Positions 51,301 through 64,000 of a stretch of 64,000 bases of DNA are shown here, one piece after another. The first letter of the stretch is position 1; each line of letters starts with the position of its first letter. A program made the translations under genes and the position numbers. The DNA is from Mycteria americana (lineage: Eukaryota; Chordata; Aves; Ciconiiformes; Ciconiidae): the NCBI RefSeq assembly GCF_035582795.1, contig NC_134396.1, positions 34,238,183-34,302,182 of the forward strand. The letters run 5' to 3'. The notes under the pieces were generated by a model. It searched no databases. It saw nothing but the letters and a program-made list of their open reading frames with translations, and was not told the origin of the DNA.

Positions 51301-54300
51301 ATAACTTTTCATTCAGTGGCTTGGTCAGATCCTCTGTACTGCCCTTTAAAATACTTAATTCTTTGTTGACTTGGCACACCTACTTATTAGGTAATGTCTG
51401 AGCATATCTTACTTACAGCAGCTATTCAAATAACAAGTTGTGTTATCTTTTTGAGGCAGCTACGTTAGTAGGATGATACAGGGAGATAATTGACACAAGT
51501 TTGTGAGCACACAAGCACTTTTTACTTTTTTTCCGGCTACACCTGTTATTATAGCAAAAGATGACTACTTTTGCATACCTTGCCTTGCCTAGGTATAGCA
51601 GGTGCAAGGGTATAGCAGGTGCAATCCCCCCCTTACATATTAGTAATTTGAATTGACTGAGGGATGAAGAATATCTAGTGGTTTCTGCTGCCTTTCATGA
51701 CCTATTTTACAAGAGATGTCAATAGAGGAGATATTTGGCAGACACTCTGATCCTCAAAGACTTATAGCTTGTCTCCAGAAGGTATACTTAAGCAGGAATA
51801 ATTAACAGCACAAACACGAGTGGGAAATGACTGGCAAAGGCAGCAGTTTGTATAAAGTGATCAAAGAATTCACAAGCTGACAAGCTGTTGCTAAAAAGCA
51901 GAAATTCTATTAAAATATGTGAGCAGGAGTGTTGGGTCCTGGTCAGATACCAGCTGAGGTATTTTCAGTTTCTGATATCTATCATCTTTCAACTCTCTCT
52001 CTCATCTGCCTTCCCTATCCCCCTCCCTTCCCCCCTGTTCTTATTTACAAGACAGCAGAGGTCTGATTAATGCCTAGGTTAAATCTGCAGGATTTTTATG
52101 TGGATTAATTTTCTTCCTGCTCTTTAACTTCAGTTGACATCCATAACAAAATTTCAGTTAGGCCTCCTTGGTGAAATGGTTTACTGAGTGTTATCTTCTT
52201 TTCTAGATATCTTTTTGCGAGCTAAGTCCTTGGTAGCAGATGTTGGCTCATGTACTCAAACTCATGAAGATATTTTGAATATCTAAAGTCAAAACTATAA
52301 ACCTATTTATTCCAGAATTTTGACAATTGTTTGATTTTGTTGAATTATTTACAATGTCTACAGATCAGTAAAGCTAAGAATTTGCTTTATAATATAGCCT
52401 AAATAAATCCTAGACTGTGCTATAGGTATTTGTAAATGTTCTGGCTTTAATTATTGTTTTGGCTGTTAGCCTGAATGTTTAGCACTAGATATTTATACAA
52501 CTTCAACTACTTGTATATACAGTTTTCAAGGTTGCTTAGTTGAGCAATTTTTAACCCATCAAATGGGGTTTTATCTGGATGCATTTCTGTGGTCAAAACA
52601 AAGAAACATCCAATTGCCCCCAACAGGGGAAAAACCCAACAAAACCAAACAACCAAATCTTGATGTATTCTGAAATTCTTGCAATTAAAATCCATTGGCA
52701 GTGCTCCAAGACATAGAAATTCAGTAGCTGTGTTATGTCCTGTAACAGGCCTTTGTTCCCTGATTTTCCTAGTTCTGTTTGTGAGGGCTTTTTTTTTTTT
52801 TCTCTTTTTTTTCGACACACCCCCCCCCCCCCCCCCCAACATCCAGGATTTGATGCAATTGCACTTGGAGCTGCATTTCATTGCAAGTGAAACAGCTGAG
52901 TGTGTTAGAGACTAAATTTTGACAATGAAAGAGAATACTGACATGGTCAGTTGTTGCATTTTGAATCGTGAATGTTGGAATTGGTTGCCAGCTGAGGTGT
53001 GCTAACTTTGGAAATAATTCACGTTTACTTGCAGGACTGCTTAGTCAATCTCTTTCTTGCACTCTCTCTCAAGTGTAGGCAAAAGAAAGGTTGCATAAAT
53101 ATACAAAACATAGTGCTTCAATAGTAGGCTTTTGTGTGTGTTGATAGTCCATTCACTGTGGTCAGACCCTCAGTCAAGGTTTTTGCAATTAAACTGATAT
53201 TTTAGTGAATGTGTTTCAGTAATTTTATACTAAGATTAAGAAGATTGGAAGTTTTACTGATTTCTGTCTCTTCTAATGATTTTAACTAAAACCTTTAAAT
53301 TTATTAATTGTAAAATCATAAGTATAGGAAAAATGGTGAAAAATTATTTACACCACTTCCCAATCCCAACATTTCATGTAGAATAGTCAAAGCCTTCTTG
53401 TTTGAAACAGTATCGATACCATGTTTATTCTCTGCCATTACAATGTGCTCAGGTAAAATGAGCTATAGTTCTCCATCACAAAAGATTGTTTGTAAGTGCT
53501 TGAGATAATAATCCTTGCTCACTTTGCAGCACCTTGTTTCTAGAAGCATTAGGGCTGCCAAATTATTGCAGCTTAAGTTACTGTGTCTCAGATGAAATGT
53601 GGCACGTGCCAGACTCTTGATAAATGAGAAGTAATGCTGACTTAGCCAACAGTGAAAGTGAAGAAACTAAACCCCGTTAAACTGCTTGATGTGTCATGTA
53701 GTCTCAGAGTTTGCCTGTGAATGTTTTGACCATGGCTCAACTGACATGCAAAAGTTGCATGTCATGCATGGTGACTTGGTTACAAACCTGATCCTTTGCT
53801 CTGGATACCATTAGAATTGCTTGCCATGAATACAATTACAATTAGAGGTGTCATCTTGAAGAAGCAAATGCTTTTTTTTTTTTTTTTTTTTGTGTGTGTG
53901 TCTTGTATAATGAAACTTTCTCTAATGAGTGTTTAAAATGGTCTGTGCAGGGTCAGCTTTATCAGGGAATAAATTTAGCATAGAATTGAACCCAATGATA
54001 CGTAAAAACTGTCACCTTGTTACTACGTACAAAGACTATGTAGACTAGTTATAGTTACTAAAGTAGTTATAGACTGCTGCTGGGAATGCTTTCTTTGATA
54101 TCTCCCCCCCACAATGTTCCTGTCAGTATGTGTGTATTGTAAGGCTTAAAAGCAGAACCACCAGCTCTCAAAAAACATCCTTCTTTATGTGGTATCTTCT
54201 GTATGTGATATTTCACTGGAGAGGCTGATGGTGGCACATGTCAGATGTATAGAATTCTACTGGAAAGTGATAATAGATTGTTGCAATGAATAAATTAAAT

Positions 54301-57300
54301 CACTGAAAACTTTATAGTATTTTGCGAGTACTACAAGATGGATGGATTAGTTTACCTGATTGGCTCTTCCATAGCAGTTCAACAACTTAAGCCAACTCTT
54401 CTAATGAATGCATTTTTGAGATTAGGGTCTAGTTTCCCAAAATTGGTGGTACTTGGAACAGTAGTCTAATGCAATCAGCACTATATAACGGCAAGAATAT
54501 TTCTTGCAGTTGGAGCTCCTGTCTCCCCATACGGTTGGCCATTTCTAACTTGCATCCCCAAAAGGAAAGCATTATTGGGTCAATCAAATCTTCATTTGCA
54601 ATCTCAAGTTGTATTCCTTTCCAGGCCTGTAATCGGCTTCTGGTTTGCTGAATCTCATTTATGCCCCTGCTCAGCTGTAGCACATGTCTTTTCCATGTGC
54701 ATTTGTTAACACTGTACAACTAATTTGAAGGTAACCATCGCAGGTGTTCCATCTTTCTTGTAGAATTTGCAGAAGACATTGCTTCAGACTATGTGCATGT
54801 TTTTAAGTTATGAGTTTCCTGGTCCCTTCCAATGTTCCTTTCTTATGGCAAGTGTCTGATGTCAAGTATGTTGTAAAAACAGGTCTTGCAATTAAATTTT
54901 CTGTGTTTACAGGGTACTGAATTCATTGTTGTCTTAAAACATTTAAAAATTAGATTTACTGAAATGCTTCCTGTGAACTTTTATAAGCCTATAAATATAA
55001 CTTGGAAATGTAAGATCTTTTGAGAGCTAAAAATTCACTCTAAATTTAATGTTGCTGGATTTCCACAAGCGTAGGAAACAGATGGCCGAGGAAAAAGAAG
55101 CAAACTTTTACTTTCAAAATGGATCTTTACAAAAGGTGACAGTAATTTCCAACATTTTTACTTTGAGGAATCTTAGGTTCTTTTCCATGGACATGCAAGC
55201 TCCATGAGAAAATCTCAGATATTATTTTGTAATGTGAATGAACAGTGTGTTCTTAATCGTCTTTCATGGATATTTGAGATGTAGGTTGTGGATATTTTCC
55301 ACAGCAAAGAGTTGGAGAACCACAGGTCAGGGACCACTGACTCAGACTTTGGGGTGTTTATCAGGCACCACTACTACTTTGCTTATTGTAGTTTTACTTA
55401 ATGGCTTCTTTGCTTTTAGGAGCCGTAGCACTGAAGAATCTTGAAATAAAAGAAAATGCACTGGTAAGTTAGTGAAAATAGAAGTAAAACTGTTGCAAAA
55501 ACAATTCTTGAACAGTGTGTACGTGCTTTTTTCGGTTCTTATTTTAGGATACACTATCTTTTAAGTCAAAACTTATTGTTTTGTTTTCTCTGCACTTGTG
55601 TGGGTTGTCCAATTAATTTGAGATTAATTTTAAAGGTGAATGTGTATGCTGGCTTCGTTTAGCTTTTTTTTTTCTTTTTTTCCCCCAAAACCCAAAACTT
55701 TCAGCAATTGCTAAAAGAATGTGTTTAGGTCAAAAGCAATCCTGAAAGACCTGTTTTTTCTATAGCTCATGAAACTAGAAACTTGCTCTTGGAATGTATT
55801 TAGCCTAGCGTGGCTTAACAGTCTAAATCAGTAACTAAACACTTGCTTGTTCCACTGTATTGAATGGGTTTTTTTCAGTGGTTGAAAGTTAAATTTGTTG
55901 TTAAGGTTATGGTACCTTATGGTATTCTTTCCTATATGGGAACATTTCACAAGTTGCTGAAATGAGCTTAAATGTTCTAAAACACTTTCTTTCAGAGTCA
56001 GCTGGATGTGCCATTTAAAGTTAAAGCAGGACATATTGGTAAGTTACATTTTATTATACACCCATGCAGGAGTTACTAAACATACTGCTTTTCCTTGCAA
56101 GTGGCTCTAGGCATCCTAAGCAAGTAATTTTCCTAGTTTCCTTGATTTGCATGCTTTGTACACTCTGAATTTTGTCTTTTCTGAAAAAAACTGTTTGAAG
56201 AAGCTCCTGTTCTTGAGCTGAGATGGTAAAGTTAAATTATACTAGAGTCTTGTCTAATCACCTCAATATTAATGAGAAAGGAATTCAATGCAGCAAAGAT
56301 GAGCAACTGAGCGAGACTGGATCTCATCCCTTGTCTTAGCAAGACTCCACAACTGATTTTGCCTTCCACTTCCCTTTCTATCCTCCTTCCCTGTTTTTGC
56401 TAATATGAAAAGTTTTCTCATTGCAAGTTGATTGTCTTGTAAAAGTTAGTGGTTTCTTAAAGCAAACTAAGTCTAAAGCCATTATGTTTTCCTTAAATTT
56501 GTCCTGGAAGTATATATTTTCCTCTGACTGATTTAATAATTTATTAAAATTGGTACTTGTGTAAAGAATGAAAGACACTGTAATCTCAGAGTCCCCATGT
56601 TCACAAAATATACACATTACTTTAAGACTCTTTACCACAGAAAAAAAAAGAAAAATCTGTATTTTAAAAATTCTGGTTTTGGGAGTATTTAGCTGACTGA
56701 TCATTTATGAGTTGACCATGTTTTTCTTGTTTATGAGGGTGCTGCAGTGGATTTGCAGGGAGGGAGAGGTTGCTGTTGGGAAGAAGGAGTATAATGCAAG
56801 GGAGTAAGGAGAGGACCTGTAGACTTAATAGTTCTGCTCATGGAAAAACTTGCCTCATGTTCATTTGTGTGCTGTGTAAAACAAACAACCTGAAGGGCAT
56901 GTGTCTCAGATGCACTGTTTTTTCTGTCCAATATAATAATTGTTCAGAGATTTTGTGGCTAATGTTGATTATCTTCCTAATATTTTTTTTTTCCAGTCAA
57001 CTATCTAACTGTATACCTCAACATTTTCCTTTTGTGTTTGTAGGTCAACTTAACCTACAGATTCCATGGCAAAACCTTTATACTCAACCTGTTGAGGCAG
57101 TTCTTGATGGAGTTTATTTGCTTATTGTGCCCACAGCCAGTAAGTTAATGTAGAGAAAAAAGTGAATATAGATTGGTGTGATTTCAGAAGTATATGGAAT
57201 GGGTTGATATTGTTTTCATGAGCTTTATTCCTAGTAGATACTCCTAGCAAATACAATTAGATGATAGGAATGGGGTGTCTTTCAGTAGTTTACATTTAGT

Positions 57301-60300
57301 CACCTAATTTTTTGCTGTTATGTAACTATTAGCAAAGTGTGAAAAGTATTGCTTTTGAAACAGCATCTTCCAGAAATGTGTAAGTGTTTTTTGTATCATA
57401 CCTTTTTACATTGTGTATTTAGGCATAAAATATGATGCTGAAAAAGAAGCCAGGCAGCTCTTGGAAGCAAGACAAAGGGAATTGCAAAGGATAGAGGAAG
57501 CAAAGCAGAAAATAGCTGACCAAGGTAAGAGTGGGAAAAGCTAATGAAAGTGATGGTATTTCTTTCTTTTTTTTAACCCAGAAAGATGCTGGATTTGTCA
57601 CTTAGTGTTTTAGGTTCCTGTTTTCCTCTTGATAGTTAAAAAACTATTAGTTAGAGATTTTTAGGTGTAGCTGCCATCAATATTGCAGAACAGGCATCCT
57701 GAAAATAAAAAGGTTCAAGCATTGACATGATCTGATATACATAAGGCTTTTGAAATATTGCTTGCTTGTGTCATATGTTGCCTGACATTTTCTTTCCTCT
57801 TCTTTCATAAGAAACAATTTAAGTTTGTTTCCAGTAGCAAAGAATTTTTATGGTTACACCTTTTTAAAGATTCTGTTTAATTTGTTCTTTGATACATGTT
57901 AAGTCTTACCATGTTAAATTCAACTTTTGGTACTTTCAAGAAATATGTATTGGCCACCTTGAGTCAGTGGGTACAAGTCATACTTTTGAACAACCTGATT
58001 CTTCATGCAGCAGGTAATAAAGCTGAAACGGTCTAGTCGGAGGATATAAATGTTATAGATTATACTGAAAGGACATGTTTTTATACAACTAGAGTACAAT
58101 GTAATAGAAAATTTAAATATCTGTCATACAAACTTTACTAAGTTATTGTTTTCTCTAGCGTAGTTTTAAAAATACTTTAATGCAAACAAAATATTAAATT
58201 ATTTTCCTTTAACTTAGATAAAGTAAAAGAAGAGAAACAAGACACTTTTGTAGAAAAACTAGTCACTCAGGTCATCAAAAATCTTCAGGTGAAAATTTCC
58301 AACATCCATATTCGCTATGAAGATGATGTAAGTACTTTTGTATATCTCAGTATAAGGGCTTGTGCACTGTAACATGAAATTAGGAACCTGTCTGACTTCT
58401 TTACTCCTAGTTGCTTTCCATGTTGAGAAATCCTAGTAAAGTTTTGGAAATTTCATAGTCTTAAAAAAAACCCAAACAAACAACAACCCAAAAAAACCCT
58501 GATAAAAAGCTGGTACCAAAGCATAAAAATATTTATAAGCATATGGTTGGGTACAAAGAAGATACAGTTGTCAGATCTTTGCTATATATGTTTTTTTTAA
58601 TTGTTGGCTGTTTACTTCCAAATCTAAATTGAGAGCATAAGATAATCCTTTTCTGGTATTTTCCCCCTGCTCTATTAGATCACAAATCGAAATAACCCCT
58701 TGTCATTTGGGATTTCACTTCAGAATCTAAGTTTGCAGGTAATTTTATTTTTCATCTAAAAAGCATGTTGATGTATACAGATAAGTTAAGTTACTTTTTT
58801 GTGTATTATTGTGCTGTCTGGGAACATATTGTCTAAGGAGAGTATACCTATAATCATGAGCAATGCACAATGGTAACTACTTGGTTTATCAGATCCAGCA
58901 TAAATATTGTGGCAGGGGTGCCATGAAAGATAAAGTGCTAGCATTAAAACAGAACTTTGGGAGGAAATTCTTATTCTTCTGCCTGCTGCACTTTGTGGTT
59001 GCCAAGTACCAGACTTTGCTGGATTTGGGCTGTTCAGAATCTATGAATATTTTACTGAAACTGCCATGAGCCCCAAGAAAGGAAGTTACTACTTGATATT
59101 GGGGAGGGGGAAAAAAGGAAAAAAAAGAGGGTGGCATCTTGTTTCAAGCTAGAGCTCAGTTCTTTGAAGCTCCACTTTAAAGTGCTAATAGTAGTCATCA
59201 TAGACTGTATACATTTTTTTTTTCTGGAAGACTACCTAGTAGCAGCAATATGGTGATTCTGCTGAGTTGCTCTGATTCAGTAGCTTTTGCTGTGTAACTG
59301 ATAATCTTAAAGAAAATACGTCTAAGTAAATGTTACTTTCTTGAACGAAGTAGTTTCTTATGAATGTTTGTTCCTAGCACATTGAAAGGTTTTTGCCAGC
59401 CCCTTCCCCTAAGCAGTTTTGCGTAGTGAACAAAAGCTTTGGTATTCTTACTACTTCACAATTGAAATGCATATTAGCTTGAAAAAGTATAATAGCATAT
59501 AGTGTTTCTGTTGGGCTTGAACTAAAATGCTACTTCCAGAATTAGAAAATAATTCTAGTCCCTTGTTTATCTCTTTCCAAAGAGCCTGCCTAAAAATAAT
59601 ACTGGTGTAAAGGAAAACAGTTTGCAATACTGGAAACAGAATTGTAAAGAATCTTGGTTCTTGTGTGCAGCCTGCCAGTCACTGCATGTACACATGTGTA
59701 TTTTTTGGGGGGAAGTAGCCTTATCAAGTTTCCACTTAAAATAATGGCTTAATCATCTTAAATCAGAAGATGGTGTCCCATTATTTTCAGTAGGGTCTAA
59801 TTATGATGATGTTCCTCTCTTTTTTTTTTTTTTTTTTTCCTGGTTTGTTTCAGTGATGATGAAATGTTGGTATATTATAGATATTGGAATAACTTTATTT
59901 AATTCTCATTTCAGACCTCAGATAAGAATTGGAATCCATGTTTACACGATGAAACTGCCAAGTTGTTCTACAAGGTACAGTATAAACTGTATGCTAAAGA
60001 AAGAATTGTTTATAAAACAAGCTGAATTAAGAGTTCCTTCCACAGAAAGCAAGACGAAGAAAACATGTAACTGTATAGGCTCTAAAATAAACGGATATGT
60101 AGTCTGCAAGGACATTCTGAATATCTTTATTCACTCAGGCTTTGTGAAATCCAAATTACTAATCTAAAATTTGTAGGTATTAATACATACTTTCTGTTGT
60201 ATTTTCAGCTTGTACGACTGGATAACCTTTTTGCTTACTGGAATGTGAAATCTGAGATGTTCTACCATGGTGGTTGTGACGAATCGTTGGTAAGTAAAGC

Positions 60301-63300
60301 GTGAGATAATGTATCTAGTATTCTAGTTCATACTGTGAAGCATAGAGCATGTTTCACATTCAGTTCTGCTTCCATTTATGTCAATGTCCTGGAGAACTGT
60401 CTTGTTACTTAATTTTTTTTTTAGGAAAAATAGTAAATGTTAGGGTTTTTATGTGATGGAAGTACAACACCCATCTGAGGAAGGTAAAAAAAAAAAAAGT
60501 CCTTTGTCAGTTAAAAAATTACACATAGTATATGGTCATCTTACTGTTTGGTGATTTTATTAGCTAAAAATAGAAGTCTTATTCTGTTTAAAACACAGAT
60601 GAATATTTTGAATTGTACTGTGTACCAGAGGGATTATCTGAAACCTGTATTAAAATGCTAACATTTTGTATGTTAAAACTTTATCATGAATTAAAAAGGC
60701 AACTTATTTTTAACTCCATTTTGTATGTAGGTTAACTTAAAACAGGGAGTTGCCAGCCACAATGTGATTCCAGAAGGTTATGATTTTGGTAAGTGGTATT
60801 TTATTCGTATTTGTAATATGTATGTATACTTTACTTCTCATTTTTAATGCCTCTCAGAGGTTGCTACTTTGGCTGTTGCTCAACTCTTAGTAAGGAGTGC
60901 AGTTTAGTTCTTTTGTAGGAATAACTGTCTCTGACAGTAAAGATTGTGCCATATCTGTAGCCTTAAAAAGGCTTTGATTAAAATTTGAGTCTTGAGTCAT
61001 GTGTCATTCTAATGGAATGTCATACATAAATCCTCACTGTTCACATCCCTTGATAATTCCTTATTTTAAGAAGCTTAGCAATAATATATTAATCATGTAA
61101 GTTTTGTGAATCAGATTGGTTTGAGTAATAGATTAATGTTTTTGAGGTCACCTGCCTTATGCGAAGAGCATCTTTTTTCATTAGAGGTGGAAACAGTAAT
61201 CACACAACTCTGAAACATCAATGTTTTTATTTTATTTTTTTAGTGTTGCCATATTGCAAGTTGTATTGCTTTGAGTGTTGCTTACTTTAGTCTGAAAGTT
61301 GTATTGGGTCCACTCAAACATGGTGATTGTTTACTTTTCATTATATAAACAATATGTGGTTTTTAGTTCTCATGTGCACCTGTGTGATTGTTTAGTAACT
61401 GTTTACAAGGCAGAACAGCCTTGGAAGTGGCTTGTTCTCTAGCAAGGAAGAAATCAGTTCACTATAGCCAGGGTTAAAAAGGGCACTGTTAGTTTTTTGG
61501 GTTTTTCTGGCTGCCTTTGCCTGAAAGAGGAAGCCTTTTGTGTCTCTGTATTTGACTGCCAGATATCTATTTAGTAATTTTTTCTGATTTCTTATCTATC
61601 TATTTCAGTTGCTAGCTTTTGACTCTTTTTACAAGAAAATAAGTTTAAACATCCTCAGTTGTCTAAGTCTTTACATAGGACTTCAAAATAGTTGTATGCA
61701 AAATTGCAGGATTCAGGATTTACACTCTTAAAATTCAGGAGTGCCATCAGGGACGCAAATATTTAAAGAATTACATCATGCTGATATTTTGTGGTAAATG
61801 AAAATTCTGGCTCTTTTAGAGCAACTCTTTAGATTTAGACATTGATAGAAAGGTAGTAAGCACAAAGTCTGCTTCTGCCATTTGATCTAAATGCAAGCAT
61901 AATACTTACGCATAGGAAGGATGAAAAATGAAATTTAGGAAGCTAATACAGGGAGAAAATTAACAGAAATGCTACCACATAAAATGTGTAGGTAAAAGTA
62001 AAATAAGCTTCTCAAGAAATACAGGGCTTAAAATGAAACAAAGGTAAATTGGTGTAAACATGGTTTCATCTTGCAAAAATGCCTGTTTCCACTTGTAAGA
62101 ACCTTTGTTGTGGTTTAGGCCCAGTCGGCAATTAAGTACCACACAGCCACTCACTCCCCCCGCCCCGGTGCAATGGGGAGAGAATTGGAAGAGCAAAAGT
62201 GAGAAAAGTTGTGGGTTGAGATAAGAACAGTTTAATAATTGGAACAAAAATTAATAATAATAATAAATTGTAATGAGAAGGAAAACAACAAGGGAGCGAG
62301 AGAGGAACAAAAATGCAGGGCGGGGCGGGGGACGACGACCAAACAGTGATACAACCGCTCACCACCCACCAGTCCCCGAGCAATGATCGCTGCCCCCTGG
62401 CCAGCTCTTCCCAGTTTCTGTACTGAGCCTGACATCACATGGTATGGAATAGCCCTTTGGCCAGTTTGGATCAACTATCCTGGCTGTGCCCCCTCCCAGC
62501 TTCTTGTGCACCTGGCAGAGCATGGGAAGCTGAAAAGTCCTTGACCAGTGTAAACACTGCTTAGCAACAACCACATCAGTGTGTTATCAACATTATTCTC
62601 ATACTAAAATCCAAAACACAGCACTATACCAGCTACTAGGAAGAACATTAACTCTATCCCAGCCGAAACCAGGACAACCTTTCAGTGAATTTAGAATATT
62701 TGGTATGTAGACGGTCTATCAGTATTTCTGTTGAAATCAAAGGATTTTTTTTTTATTAAAAATATGATTTACACAAATTCAAGTAATAAAAAAATTCTTA
62801 TTATTTGATCAATTGCTGACATAGATGGAAAAATTGAACTAAACATGGCTTCTGAAGGCTATATTGTATGCCTGATATTGCCCAGTTGTGGAACAGATAA
62901 AACATTTCTGCTCTGAATATTTTTCATGTGATGTGCTTCGCTTTATGTAGGATCCGTATTGATTTTTTTCCGTGCTTACTTGGGGTTGGATTTAGAAATG
63001 TAGCATGTTTGGTTTTATCCATTGTTGTGAGGATAGTTTATTAAACAGTGTAAAACATCATTAACATTAAAAAAACCCACCTCCTTATGGAATAAGAGTT
63101 ATTACAGTGAAATAAGTGCTATGTTTGAAGCTATCTTGTACTATAAATAGCTTATATCATAGCCAAAAAAATCAGATTTGTTGCAAATGTAAAGTATTAA
63201 TTGAAACATCTGCCATGTAATACTGCATACAGGAAATGTTGTGAAAATGTTCCACAAATATTTGTTCCACAAATGTTGCCAGAATGAAACTGGAAATTGA

Positions 63301-63927
63301 GTATAGATTGTATTATATTTTAAGCTGTGTTGATGAAGTCTTCATGTTCCGAAGTCTAGCATTTTTAAATGAATAATCTGGCATAACCTGAGCTGTTAAG
63401 TATTATGTATCATTTATGGCAGTCTTAAATAATTTAATTGCACTTTTTATATCAACTTCTGTTTTTTAGTATTCCGCCCAATTTCAGCTAGAGCCAAACT
63501 CCTTATGAATCCTCGATCTGATGTTGACTTTTCATCACCGAAAATGGATTTAGATGTAAATTTACAGGATATAACTGTTGAATTCAATAAGCCACAGGTA
63601 TAAACTATTTTTCTGAGGTTATGTGTAATGTGGTAAAAAAGCCAGTTTGCAAGAATAATGAGAAAAGCAGTCTCAAATTTTATGATAAACATGCAGAATT
63701 GATTCTCTTCGTCTTGTTTTTCTTTGTAAATTATTTTCTTTTTGAAGAGAGGCTTGATTCACGTTCTCAGAAAGACAATAACACTGAGTTTGAATTCTTT
63801 TGTTTGGTTGTTTTTTTTAGTACTTCAGTGTTATGGAGCTTCTTGAGTCGATTGATATGATGACTCGAAACTTGCCATATAGGAAATACAGACCTGATGT
63901 TCCATTGCACAACAATGCCAAGACATG
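47614..63927 (+). CDS. VPS13A: VPS13A (chorein), exons 1-12, N-terminal part; gene continues past window
   Basis: VPS13A is a very large bridge-like lipid-transfer protein at contacts of the ER with mitochondria and lipid droplets; human loss causes chorea-acanthocytosis. Coding exons with GT-AG borders are: 47614-47713, 55420-55463, 55996-56038, 57044-57139, 57423-57524, 58218-58327, 58679-58738, 59915-59974, 60209-60289, 60731-60788, 63470-63597 and 63821-63927. They join in frame to 989 nt, giving 329 residues plus two bases of a tryptophan codon. The start [20 protein letters not shown] is the chorein N-terminus, and ATG has A at -3 and G at +4. The chorein_N domain covers about residues 2-115 and includes [20 protein letters not shown]. 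Later landmarks are [30 protein letters not shown] and [15 protein letters not shown]. The reading is close to human VPS13A along its length, with no stops or frameshifts. The full family length is about 3,170 residues, so roughly 10% is present. Confidence 0.97.
52790..52837. repeat. Oligo-T followed by C18 homopolymer
   Basis: T-rich runs at about 52790-52812 lead via cgacaca into an uninterrupted run of 18 C (52820-52837). Homopolymers of this kind are prone to length error in assembly and are hypervariable. Confidence 0.9.
53872..53901. repeat. T20 followed by (GT)n
   Basis: Twenty T residues run into a short GT dinucleotide run. This is simple sequence in VPS13A intron 1. Confidence 0.9.
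58739..59914 (+). other. VPS13A intron 7
   Basis: A 1.2-kb intron. Just before exon 8 there is a 19-nt T run (59820-59838). The open frame at about 58863-59069 has no known domain and lacks splice-consistent placement, so it is not called. Confidence 0.8.
60789..63469 (+). other. VPS13A intron 10
   Basis: A 2.7-kb intron between g|gtaagt and gttttttag, splitting a valine codon. It carries one solo LTR (62106-62676) on the opposite strand. Otherwise it is AT-rich and featureless. Confidence 0.85.
62106..62676 (-). mobile_element. Solo ERV LTR (ERVL-like) in VPS13A intron 10, antisense to the gene
   Basis: Read on the - strand, the element starts tgtcctggtttcggctggga (from 62676) and ends ggcctaaaccacaaca (at 62106), with TG...CA termini, 571 bp long. 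Exact 5-bp duplications acctt flank it (62101-62105 and 62677-62681). Its first 150 bp resemble the nested LTR at 28285, so both belong to one LTR group. No internal viral sequence is present, which indicates recombination between LTRs after insertion. It leaves the flanking splice sites intact. Confidence 0.9.
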
Positions 63928-64000
63928 GTAGGCCACCTCAGACTTTGAAAATAATTTGTTAATTATTCATTTGAAATAATTACCAAGGGATTGTTTCTTA

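Larger units (their letters stand above)
47714..55419 (+). other. VPS13A intron 1
   Basis: A 7.7-kb first intron between the donor g|gtacgg and the acceptor tgcttttag. Its first 600 bp belong to the CpG island. The rest is AT-rich. It contains short tandem duplications (18-bp units at 50279-50314, 17-bp units at 51593-51626, and a 52-bp-spaced pair at about 50336 and 50388), a T-run followed by C18 (52790-52837), and a T20 run followed by GT repeats (53872-53901). No other gene is recognised inside it. Confidence 0.8.

Noticed and set aside
52507-52881. 124-codon - strand frame
   Set aside because: It depends on reading through the C18/T homopolymers. The Gly and Lys runs are artefacts of simple sequence.
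1-64000. CRISPR arrays, operons, tRNA or rRNA genes, intact retroviral or transposase genes
   Set aside because: None was seen on either strand. The sequence is vertebrate nuclear DNA, and the only mobile elements are truncated CR1 copies and solo LTRs.

Overview
This window looks like nuclear DNA of a bird, most likely a songbird. The evidence is a vertebrate single-exon forkhead gene, a vertebrate multi-exon gene with canonical GT-AG introns, CR1 retroposons of both young and ancient types, and avian-type endogenous-retrovirus LTRs. The gene pair FOXB2 then VPS13A, both on the + strand, is the order known from human chromosome 9q21, which corresponds to the avian Z chromosome. Z linkage is inferred from synteny, not shown by the sequence.

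Layout. Positions 1-1380 are the non-coding upstream flank. A large CpG island (about 1385-4070) holds the intronless FOXB2 gene (CDS 2482-3516), with a plausible polyadenylation signal at 4300. A separate orphan CpG island lies at about 5800-6240. From 6.3 to 47 kb no confidently identified gene is seen. This stretch holds an ancient CR1 relic (about 7.9-8.8 kb), a 5'-truncated younger CR1 on the - strand (about 24.69-25.8 kb), and a long LTR (27.65-29.28 kb) interrupted by a second LTR with a perfect 5-bp target-site duplication. A third, broken copy of the long LTR lies in opposite orientation at about 46.24-46.69 kb. Two unexplained exon-like open stretches lie at 38.96-39.18 kb (+) and 42.06-42.27 kb (-), and there are scattered microsatellites. 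A second CpG island (about 47.16-48.34 kb) is the VPS13A promoter. Twelve VPS13A coding exons (47614-63927) follow; the gene runs off the right edge. Intron 10 carries a solo LTR in antisense orientation.

The two genes are functionally unrelated. FOXB2 is a developmental transcription factor. VPS13A is a housekeeping bridge-like lipid-transfer protein. They share a region but each has its own CpG-island promoter. I found no novel multi-gene system. The most worthwhile leads are the two exon-like segments, the orphan CpG island, the nested LTR, and a divergent pair of CTCF-like motifs between the two genes.
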